Translations under genes and position numbers: made by a program | The notes under the pieces: generated by a model | What the model saw: only the letters and a program-made list of their open reading frames with translations | Databases searched by the model: none | What the model was told of the DNA's origin: nothing | Assembly: GCA_030765485.1 (NCBI GenBank) | Contig: JAVCCR010000015.1 | Span: 1 to 45,927, forward strand | Length of the DNA stretch: 45,927 nt | Source of the DNA: Candidatus Gygaella obscura | Lineage (GTDB): Bacteria > Omnitrophota > Gorgyraeia > Gygaellales > Gygaellaceae | Reading direction: 5' to 3' | Part shown: positions 27,001-39,000 of the stretch, piece by piece | Position numbering within the stretch: the first letter of the stretch is position 1 | Layout of the letters: every line of letters starts with the position of its first letter

Positions 27001-30000
27001 TATTAAGCAGTAGATCAAAAATTTGTTTTGTCCCTTGTGGTCCACCTACTGGCCACAGTATTATACCCTTTGGCAAAATATTTCTTGGAAAGCCGACAAA
27101 AAACCCTATCCCACCAAACTCATTAATTAACCTCAAAAACTCATAATCATTAGTTCCATCACCAAAACCGATTAGTAAGTAATTATTAAAACCATATTTT
27201 TCAATCATTGATAGAACCATATCTTTCTTACTAGCTAAATGACACCCAATATAAGTAGGTCCATGACACTTCTCTATCTGTAAATTTCCATCAAGGCTAT
27301 TCAAAATATCTTCAAAACGATTATAAACTTTCTGCATAATCTTAATATTTTGAACTTTGGAATTTGCCTGCTTTTCTTTAGAATTCTTTAATTCTAGCGT
27401 AAGCATCCTTTCGAAATTCTCATTTATAGTTATACTTCCTATTACCTTTCTATTTCTATCTACAAATTTATTAAAGGCATCTTTAATTTCTTCTAGAGTA
27501 TTTGCTTTACTAAGATCGGATATCGAATCTTCAATAGCTAAACTAAACTCATTTCCTAAAACTTCAATAAAACTCACAGCATAAGAATAAGCAATATTAA
27601 ATAAATTTCTTTTTGTAAGTTTCTTATCTATAAATTCAACTTTCCTTTCGCCGTTAGCATCCCACGTAATTCTACCTGTACCATTCATAAAACCATAAAT
27701 TAAATACTTCAACTTATCATCTAATTTACGGTCTCTAAATTCATTTTCAACCGGAATAATAAAATTATCCATTCCCAGCTCGATAACTGCTCCAGTAACA
27801 ATAATTATCCTAACGTTGTGTTGAACTAATTCTATAATTGTATCAAGCATCATTTTGCTTATTGGTTCGCTTACTTCAGCAATGGTTCCATCTTTATCTG
27901 CGAAAATAACAATATCTGAATAATCATCTAAAACTTTATTTAAATAATTACCGTTGTCCTTAATAACACTATCTAAATAATCATCGCTAAATGGAGATAC
28001 AAAAATACTCATTAAGTCATCGCCGTACTGCTTATATAGCGCTTCAAACCAAGCAAGACCACATTCTAAAAGAACTATTTTTTCCCCCTTAAATACAGAA
28101 TCTAACCCCACAACTAAATCCTTTCCTTCATGGCATTCTCCAGATTGAGGATCATTATAAACATACTCATCCTCAAAAGTAGTAACTGCCATACCCTGCA
28201 ACTGATTATTAATATAAGCAGTGATTATTTTGCCTTCCTTCTCTAGCCTTAAAAGATGTTCTGAATTGCGATAATGATAATTAACAGCCATCTTCTCGCC
28301 TTTACGGATATTACGGGTATGGAATAAAATGAACTTACTACAAAGCTCTCCATATAACTTCTTGAATTCATCCTGAACAGCACCTTTTCCACCACCTGGA
28401 GGACCGGAAAGAATTGCGAATTTTGCAATATTTTCATATACAGTTAAATCGATATCCTTTAATCGTTCATAAATCTCAATTGCGCTGGCAGTCTCATCAA
28501 ACTCAATTCCGGCTGTTTGAGCTACTTTTCTGAATATGTTAAGAGCAAAATCTTCAGTAAGGTTAGCCATTCTTAGCTTGAAGTTTTCAGGATCCCAAGT
28601 ATTTACCAAAACTAATTTATATTCATTGCGTTTCTTAACCTGTGCCGCAGCTTCATTAATTCTATTAACAAATTCTTCCTGCTTGGTTGGAACATAGAAT
28701 TTATTAATTGGTTCTGATTTGCTTATTGAAACTTCTGACTCATCTTTAACATCCTCTGCTTCTTTATATTCGCGGTAATGAATACGCTTGGCAATCTCTA
28801 AACCTACAACAGCATTAAATACCTCATCTGCATCTTTTGTAGCCTGCTCAAGATATTCATCACTAAACGGTGAAATAAATATACTCATTAAATCTTCGCC
28901 GTATTGATCACGCAAAGATTCAAACCAAGCCAAGCCACACTCTAACAAAACGATTTTATTACCTTTAAAAACCGAATCAAGACCTTTGATCTGAGCATTG
29001 CCTTTATAATTTAGCTTTGATACAGGATCAGTATAATCGTATTCGTCTACAAAAGTTCTTACAGCAAGGCCTTGTGGCTGATTATTAATCAAAGCGGTGA
29101 TAGCTTTGCCTTCTTCAACTAAAGTTGCTAAAGGCTCCTCGTTACGATAATGATAATTAACACCCATTTTTTCGTTTTCACGTATATTACGGGTATGAAT
29201 CAATACAAACTTTTCAATAAAATCGCCGTAAAGCTCTTCAAACTTTTCCCAAACAACACCTTTTCCTCCACCCGGAGGTCCTGAGAATATAGCAAGTTTG
29301 GCTGTTGTATCATAATTAATCAAATCGGTATTTCTTAAAATTTCGGCTAACTCATTTGCGGTCATATTAGATGAGAATTCAAAGCCCATTGATAACAATA
29401 CATTTCTAAAAATACTTAAAGCGAACTCTTCTGTTAATTGATTAATTGTTCTTTCTATTTCTGCATCTGAAGTAGCCCATTTGTTAACCAAAACTTCTCT
29501 ATATTCACCTCTCCTTGCAACCTGCGTAACAGCTTCATTTATTCTATTTTCAAATTCTTTCTGCTTAGTCGGCATGAAATACTTTGGATTTTTGCCTTCA
29601 GAAACTGCTTTTTCATTCTTTGTTTTAAGATCTAAGCTTTCCTTGTATTCACGGGAATGAATACGTTTAGCAATCTCAAGTCCAACAATAGCAGCGAGAG
29701 ATTGTTTGATAGAATCGCCGTTGTCTTGGGATTTATTTTGTTTTTGAATTACTTCATAATGTTCTTCATCTGTAATGTTGGCTGTGCGTTCAAGACAGAT
29801 AAGTTCAAATGTAGAAAGATGTTTGTTAAGTTTTTGTTTAACTTCTTTATCTGTAATATTAAACTGTTCTGCTAAGATATCTGTAGTTAATCTTGTTTCT
29901 GTAGCTAAATATGTAGCCATAGCTTTAAATAAATCGCCATCTTTTGCTGTCAACTCAACAAACCTTCTACCATTTCCCTGCTTTTCTCTATTATAATCAG

Positions 30001-33000
30001 CATGTAATAGGAATTTACGGAATAACTCCGGATACATTTCCTTGCAGGCATTCCACATTTCACCTTTTCCACCTGCGGAAGGGCCAGAGAACAAGACAAA
30101 CTTAGCACTGCTTTCATAACCTTTATTTACCAAATCTAAAGCAATCTTTGCAGCCGTATCCATTGCTGTCTTGGCCTTATCATAATCAGAAGAAGTCATA
30201 TCTTCTAAAATCTTACCTATATCTATTCCTTCAGGAACATTCCCTTCCTGTTCTACCTGTCTTAAGAAGTCACCAAACACAAAACCAAAGAACTTAGCTT
30301 TTGCAAACTTTAATTTCTTAATACCCCATTCATTTACCACATAATACTTATAATCAGGCTGACCCATATATTCTTTTAAGGAATTGGCAATACGAGTAAT
30401 AATATCATTTGCCTTACCGCTTTCATCGGTACGGCCTAAAGGTAATTTTTTGTTTTCTTTTAAGCGGCGATCGCGGAAGCGTTTTATCATCTCAAAGTAA
30501 AGAACTTCAGCGAATACAAATAATACCTTTAATTCCTTACGTGATAATTCACCTAATACGCTGAGTGCTTTTTCTTTTCCATTGGGGATTGCTTTTATTT
30601 CCTTATCATTTGAGCTTATTCTTTCAATTGCCTGCTGAAGCTTTTCATATTCCTGCTGGCTCAATTCTGTAATGCCATCAAGAGAATCAACGCCAAGCTT
30701 TTGAATAATTAATCTTGCTCTTTCTAAATCGTACTTTGCAAATGCCTTAGCTAAACCTATTGCTTTCATTTCAAATAAAGCCTCGGAAAGCTCCTTATCT
30801 GAAGCAACCTCAAGATTTTCTCCATAAGCAGCCTTTACCTGCTGTAAGAAATCTTTACCAAACTGCTTTGCTGTAGCGTCAGCAATAGTCTCCCAGGAAA
30901 GCGGCATAATAAAGATTGTGGTTGATGCAGGATATTGAGAATTGATATGCTCAAACCAGATTCTATCACCTTCTAAAACTGCGATAAATCTTGAATTAGA
31001 ACCAAATACTCTTTCAACTTCCTCAAAATTAAGACCCTGATTGTATTTATTATGTATGGATTCTACGGTAAACTTATCACTTCTTTTGGCGAGTAACTCT
31101 TCGGGGGAAACAAAACGGTAATCAACGCCTTCAAACTCATTATAGATTTTGATAGCACTGATATCTGATGAATCTGCTGGTGGTGAACGAGGCTGAGCCT
31201 GTGGGATAACTTCTTCTGTTTTCTTAGTTTCTGAATCTACAGGTTTGGATTGCTTAGCCTCGGTTGCTTTTGGCGCATCTGACTTAGCAGGAGGCGTTGA
31301 TTTTGGAGGAACAGTTTGATTAATAGATCCATTATTATTTGGAGGACCTTGAGGCTTTTTAGGATCTTCCTTACTATTATTTTTATTTACTTTAATATTA
31401 CTTAAATATCTCTTAAATCTAATAAATCCAAACACATCTAATATACAATAAAATATTGCAGCTGTACCTTCTAATAATCCTCGCGCTAATCCACCGACAA
31501 ATGTTTTTCTGTTATCTAAAAATGGTCCATATATAAATGCAAAAGGTATAACATAAAAGAATAACTGAGCAATAACACCAATTGGATGATATGGTGCAAA
31601 TAGCATTATAAACAGTAAGGCAACGCCCCATATGATTGTTGTTCGATAGCATTCGTACAATTCTCTAAATGGCATCTGTGGATAAACAATATCTTTAACA
31701 CCAGATGTAAACAATCCGGCTTTACCTTTGAAGGCATTTCTTACTTTCTCATCATGCATAGGTATGAAAGGAGCGAAAGTAAATACCAAACTCCAAAAAC
31801 GCTTAATATACTCAGCATATCCTTTCCAGAATCCCATTCTCATATTGAATAATCTTAAACCACCAGCAGTAATAGCTTCAGCAAATATATACTGCATTGC
31901 AACAAAAAGAAGCGGAACACTTAAATAAGCAAATGGAGTAAAGGTGAAAAAGAAAGCAAATAAGAAAATTAACAAGTTGTATCTTGGAATCAAAGGCTTG
32001 TTAAAATAGAAATCAAAGTTCTCTAATATTGTAAGCTTTTCTGTCCAATGAACCATATCGCTTTCTAAAAATTCCTGGAAGTATGTAGATAAAGTTTCAT
32101 CCATAACCAAACCGCCAAATCTATTCTGAAAATCTGGCACAGCAGCCATAATCATTTCCCTAGGTCTTCCCAGTGAAATCCAAGGAGTATATTCTCCTCT
32201 ATAGCCTTTAACCATAGCTTGATGAGCAGCAGCAGTATCTTCAATATTTGATAAATATACACCCCACATAGCCATTGTTCTCCAACGGACAATACCGGGA
32301 CCATAGAAAGCATGCCCTCCGATTTCAGCCTCTATAGGAATAACACGCGTATTCCATACATCTTCTGCAATTTCATGGCTTGCAGCGGTTTTACTAACAA
32401 AACCTGTTTTCATTGTAAGTCTTGTAGTTAAGAATCCTAAGTTTGGATTCTCTTTAAACTTATGCCCGATAAATGGCAACAAGAAGAAATCTGCAGGATA
32501 ATAGAAATGGTCTCTATCTAAGTTAACTATAACTGCATCATCAAGATTATTTCTAAATAAGAAATCTTCTATAAATCTAGCTGCAATACTCCATTTATCA
32601 GTCTTTGGTTTCCATAGTTTCGCCTCTGATTTTGGATATTCATACTCTAACCCATCATCTTGCCTATCGACTTCTTGTGGATCCATAGTAGAAACAATAA
32701 TCTTATTCCCATAGCTATTTACGACATAACCTTTTTCAGTCATTATGTCAACTAAAGTCCTTGGTTCTTTTCCACCCCACAGCCCTGCTTTGATTTTCTT
32801 TATTTGCTCATCTATTTCATCCTTTTCTTTCTGGGTAGCAGCGGTAGACTTTCTTTGTTCTAATTCTATTATTGCCTGTGGGTCAAGTCTCTTGTCAGAA
32901 TCAATATCCTCATGTATATGAACAAACATTAAATGGGCATCCATATCGGCCTGCGTAGGCTCTCTTCCCAGATTATGTTTTAAGTATACTCTTATTGCAT

Positions 33001-36000
33001 TTTCTCCAGCGCTCTCGGCCAAAAGAAGAGTTTTCAAATATCCGTCTGCCCTATATAAAACCCAACCAACAACTATTGCCTCTTCAGCTATAGCATTAAG
33101 ATTTTTATCGGCAGATTCTATCCCAACTTTCTTTAAAATATCAGCGACTTCCTTAATTGTTTTTGCTAACGAAAGGCCACCTGTTAATTTCGTAATATCT
33201 ATAGATTCTAATAATGCTATTTTTTGCTCTTGGGTTAGGCTGACTCTGTTAGCAATTTCTTCCACTAATCCTTCTTCCAAGAATATTATCCAAGAACCAG
33301 AGAAATTTTTCTTCATCATTTCGAAACCTGATCTTATTAATCCTGGAAGCTGCTTAGTTCTTTCTGTAGCTTTCTCTTTGGCTTCTTTACCATCCAAGAA
33401 CTCAACAGTTGGAATAATTCTTTTCTTTCCAGTTCCTTTAAAAATAAATGCACCTGGATCTTGTTCAATCTTTCTTAATAAATTATCTTCTCCGCCGCTC
33501 ATTTTTACAGCCGATCTTATCTTATTGAAGAATTTTATAATTTCTTCTTCTGCATTAACGCTTCTGAATTTCTTAGGTATTTTCTTGCCATTGAGTATGC
33601 CTAACAATTCAACTGATTCTGCTTTGCTTATTAAATGATACCTTCGCAATGTCTCATTAACTAAAATAACCTCAAAAGCATCTCTAAAGTAAGGATATTT
33701 GATAAGGCGGTTGATATCAATTTCACCTATATCTTTAATGGTTTTTATTTCATCCCAAGCTTGATTCTTCTCAAGACTGGTAGTTCCGGATTCTCCGAAC
33801 AAATACCAGTTGCTACGAATAGACTCTCTTAATGTTATAATTAAAATAAGCGCTCCAATAAAAAACCCAACTATAGGAATAGTACCCCATGCATAATATA
33901 TACTAATAAGCCCTACTGCAACGCTATAAACAACAGTAACCCCGATATAAATCTTAAAGAAACGTGTTTTTGTTCTTATTTGCGTGGGCGTCAATGAACC
34001 TTTATAATTCTTTCTATTTTTAATGACTTTCCCGATATTCTTAAACCAATCGGTGAAATGAAACTTTAAAAATGGTATTAATTCAATTACACCTTTAAAC
34101 AACAAGAAGCTTGTTGTAAAAACCACAAATGCTGCCCCTGTTAACGAAACAGCTAATCCAGCAACAGGATAAGTAATCATAAATATGTACCCACCAAAAA
34201 CTATCGATACAATAATAGCTGCGCTTCTTAAGAATGTATTGGTCACCCATCTTTCTGATTTAGTGGGGAAGGTCGGCTGGTTTAACTTAACCTGTCTTTG
34301 TCTTGGATTATCATAGCGTTGTTTTAATTCTTCACGCATAGGATGTATCAACTTTTCAACATTTATTCTGGCTTGAGCTTTATTAGTACCCTCTTGATGC
34401 CATAATCTCTTTATTCCTAATTCATCGGTTTCAATAAGAAAATGTTCATTAAACTTAAACTCAACTATTGGATCTCTACCTTCCTTTATAAAGGAATCGA
34501 ATAATCTTCCTAAATCTCTATCAGTAAATACAAAGTAGCTATCTTCCCATTTGTTATCCTTAATCAACTTTTCAATATCTTTTTGTCTTCTTCCACCTAA
34601 GTCTTCATCCCACTTGGCGTGCTGATCAGCCATTATCGCAAGGAATAAATAAGTTAAAGGTTTAACAAAATTCTTTTCAACGAAAATAATCTTTGCATTG
34701 TTATCATCTACAACAATATCTCTCAATTCTCTTTGAACCTGAGCTCTTCTTCCGTCAGAAACTGGATAATATTTATCAATCAAAGTTTTTAAATCTCTTT
34801 CTTTATACAACTCTACCAAATAATTTGTAAATGAACCGATTAGATAAAGATGTCGATTAATAAAAGCAACCCTTCTTAAAACTTGCTGTTTGCTGAAACT
34901 TGCCAAATATCTTTCTTCAGCTATTTCTTCAGTTTGTCGATTGGCTAATCTCTCAGTTAATTCCTGTTGTTCTTTTTTCTTAGTTTCATAAGTACCGATA
35001 TTGCTAAACAGCTTGGAAATTACCTTTGTAACAACCCATAACGCCAACGGAAGTACAAACGTTACCCCTAAGATACCAACCCCAATAACCACAACAGATG
35101 ACCAAATAATACCCAAATCTTCCTTTGATCTTATAATATTATTTATTAAACTATTCTCTTTATGTTTTGTAAAGTGAGTAACAATATATTCTTTAAATGA
35201 TTCGTACCCTTCCTTTGAATAATTTGTCCAAACTATCGGGGTAAATCTATCTCTTCTTTCAAACTGAACATTGTTAAGATAAAATTGCTTTCCATCTCTT
35301 TGAACACTATTAAACACTTCTTCTGCTTTATTTTCATCTGTAATAACGTAACTGTTACCTTCAACGTCAACTTCTCTACCATTCACAAATTCCTGATATT
35401 TTCTACTCAATGTTGAAGTCGTCTCTTCTGCCATCCTATCAAAAACCCACCAATGTCCAAGCCTATCTCCAGATTCAAACACAACTACGTGTCTATAAAG
35501 CAACTCTTCGCTATCGCCTAAGCCAGTATTCCAGAAACCAATCTTGTAAGTTTCCTCTGCTGTTCCATAAAGCGGACTATATACTATGCGTTTCTTAGGA
35601 AATAATAGCGGCTTATCACTCGAGTGAATCTCCCAGCGTAATTTACCCATATAATCAAAAGCTCTTTCCTTTACGCTCTTTTTCGTATTTCTTTCTTCAA
35701 CAATACCATAAACAAAACGTATCTCTGAATTTTCATCTGTTCCGCCAACCCTGGTAACCTTAATATCATTAGTTCTGCTGATTTTCTTATCATTCTTATA
35801 GTGAGATTGATCTAAGATAATCCTACCTTCTTTATCGTATCTTGCCTTAAAGGTTGCAGCTCTTTTTCCATAACCTAAATGTAAAGCACCCATATCGTAT
35901 GCTGTAGTAATATCTCCATTCTGAGATATAAAGGTTATTTCCCTAAATTTGTTTAATATCTGCTGTGTCTCGCTATTTATAAATTTATCTGCTTTGATTG

Positions 36001-39000
36001 CGCGTAAAGAATTTACAAGCTTCTTAGCATCTTGTGAATTTCCGGCATAATCTGAAAGCGTAGCTATTAATCGACCTTCTCCATCTTTTAAGCTAACGTT
36101 AATATCTCTTAATCCGATTGGTTTTAGACTACTATTGGCTAATAAGTTATGCTTTTGTTCGTAGTTACTATCTTCTTTTGATACTGAAAGCTTAATTTCC
36201 TCTATAGGAATAAATATACTTTCGACAGTCAAGAATGCCATCAATCCAAAAGTATCTTCTTTTCCAAGGTAAATAGATGCGCTATTTATAACCGTATTGT
36301 TTTCTCGGTTAATACCCATACCTAAAGAATAGTGTCCTACGCCATCATTATCAAAATCAAACATCAATGTTGAAGAACAATCGGACTCTCTTTGAATAAA
36401 GACATCACCGTATAAATTGCGCCAGCTGGTACGGGAAATTCTTCCTAATCTCTTGCCATTTTTATCATAAAAGATTACGATGTTGTCTGATATAATGTGG
36501 CGCTTAGCTAAATCAAATTCCTTAAGTATACCGATACCTACATCATACTCTTTCTGTCCATTGTGACTTTCTTTATAGATAGTGGTTGAAAGAGACGGAA
36601 CTTCATATGCTTTAAGAAGCGCTACCCTGTAAGGAATCGCAACTTTAATGCCTTCGATTTCAAAATCTTTAAAGTAATGAAATGCTTCTTTTCTTTCAAT
36701 ATGTACAAAACTGGGCAATCTTAAATTACCATTTTCGTCTTTTAAATTACTAAACTGCTCTATTGCCTGAGCTAAATTATTCTGAACGAATATATATGCA
36801 TCTTGATTGCCATTTACCTTCAAATGTAATCTTCCTGTCGGGATTCTATCAAACTCTTCTCTTAACTCAATAAAACATACTGGTTTTTTGTCAAAATCAA
36901 GAACCAATGTCTTGGTATCATCAATTGCATAAGATAAAGCTGATACGTTTCTAATAGGCTCCTCATCCATAGCAAAACGCAAACTCAAAGTATTGCCTTT
37001 ATATTCAAATCTAACCCTTATAAAACCACGCTCAATTTTAACAACCGGCATTTCATCTGATTCGAATGCCTGGATTGAATCAACAATTATACCTTCTTTA
37101 ATATCTAGTGTGGCAATTTCGGCCCAATTTGCTTCTTTGAAGTTTGGCAATACTGCTTCAGGCAATAATTCTACTATTTTACTGGCAGCCTGATCTATTT
37201 TTTCACGATCAGCCTGTAAAAGATCAGTATACTCTAATGAAATTGATCGAGAAACCTTATAAACAGCCTCATAATTATAGTCGCTAGACTCAACTATATC
37301 AGCCACATAAGAATCATATCCTTTGTCTGTCGGTATCTCAAAGAAGCCTTCATTGTACTTAATTCTGATTTCTCTTTGTAACTGATCAATACCAAAGGTT
37401 CTTTCAATAACTCCTTCTGTATCTATTTGTCTTACAAAATCAAAAGCTGTGTTTTTATCTGCTATGGCAATTTTTCTTTCACCAGAGTTAACAGTCCAAC
37501 CAATCTGTTCGGTAAGATTAAAATTGCTATCAAAATCCTTATAAATTCTTTCAACGGTTTCAGCTCCAGTTAAGCCTAAGCTGGTTCTGATGTCTTCTGT
37601 TAATACACTTGATGTCTCAGCGAGTCTAACTCTAACATTAACAACATTACCTTTCTTATCCATAAACGGCTCAACTATTGCCATACCCCAGGCATCAACG
37701 CCAACATAACTCACAACTTTGCCTTCTCTAGTGCTTATTTCATGAAGCTTAAATTTCTTGGTTGCATCGTGCTCTTTGGTAACAACCTCACGAATACCAA
37801 TATAGTTGGATTTATGGGTCTGGGTTAATGCGCCATCTTCGGCTATACCAAATATAGTTTGAGTAGCAATATCCAAGACTCTTATTTTAGCTAAATCACG
37901 ATTTGGATAATAGTGACGTACTGGCTGACCCTTAACATTAAGCTCAATCAGGCTTGCTCCGTTATAAATACTTGCACCTAATTCAACACGTAAGCTAATA
38001 TTGTCTTTTTCAACCAAGGAAGCCTTTGCAATCCACTTGGCCTTTCCATCAACAGAGACAAACAATAGGTTATCTTTATAGACACCCTGTAAGATTGCTT
38101 CACCACTTGAAGTGATCTCAACAGGATAGAATCTATTGTCTTTTTCTTTTACAAAATGCATTAGAGGAAGTAAATTAGTATATAATAAAGTTTCTTCTGC
38201 TTTAGTATTTGGTTTACCATCAACCAATCTATCTACAGGAAAATCTAACAACTTTATCTTATCACCCCCATCAGGCAATGTGTTGTTGTTAGTATCATTA
38301 AACCACCAGAACTTACCGTCTTCTTTTACCTGTTTGGATGAGAATCCTGAGCTTAAAAGATCGCTCTTCGTTAAGTATGTTGTAACGGTATTTCTTGCGG
38401 TATCTGGATAGCTTACGCTGGCAACTATTCTTAAAGCTTTCTTTGGTAATGAGGTAACTACTTCAACATCATTATCTAAGGTATAGATTTTACCGTTATA
38501 ATTCCAATAATAATTATTATCAGCTCTATAGAGATTATCGGCTAAAAATGCATAGCCTCTTCTTAATGCCCATACAGGAAGCTGAATAAACTTATCTTCA
38601 TCTGTCTTATAGACATATTGCTTAAATCCGAATTCAGCATTCCGTATACTTACTACCTTGACCTTACCTGTTTTTATGTTTTCGACGAATTCAGCTTCTG
38701 TTAAATACACGACTTTACCATTACCAGTTGTGGTTAAGAACTTGTCCTTTGATAGCGTATCCAACAACTCAAATCCGGCTTTACCGACTTTCCAAACAGC
38801 TCTTTTAACTTCTTTGCCGTCTCTGGTAAAATTCCTAAATTCAAAACTATAAACCGATTCACCAATTGCATTTTTCTTCTCTTTTCCATCTTCCTTAACT
38901 GCTATTGAATAGAAGTTACCTGAATCAATTAAAGTTTTAATTTCTTTTTTAGTTAAATCGAATCTACCTTCTCCCTTAACGAATATTGGACCAATACCGA

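Larger units (their letters stand above)
212..29726 (-). repeat. Dispersed DNG punctuation motif, (S/K/R/H/N)DNG(G/N/S/D), at least 34 strict DNG copies
   Basis: D codons (+ strand gtc/atc) at 221, 482, 1145, 1997, 2750, 3455, 3839, 4229, 5027, 6446, 7316, 8771, 9104, 10178, 10607, 11042, 11885, 11927, 12332, 12842, 15394/5 region, 15794, 15902, 18011, 18875, 19469, 20681, 21788, 22091, 23252, 25913, 26984, 27956 and 29723, all in the giant frame. Confidence 0.88.

Noticed and set aside
28249-28437. Minus-strand 62-aa ORF
   Set aside because: Out of frame (p mod 3 = 1) over a well-conserved P-loop module read in the giant frame; no Shine-Dalgarno before its ATG.
212-29726. Idea that the ccgccgttgtc repeats are a CRISPR or DNA-level regulatory repeat
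   Set aside because: Spacing is irregular (tens to thousands of bp), codon variants are synonymous, and all copies keep the same reading frame, so the signal is at the protein level.
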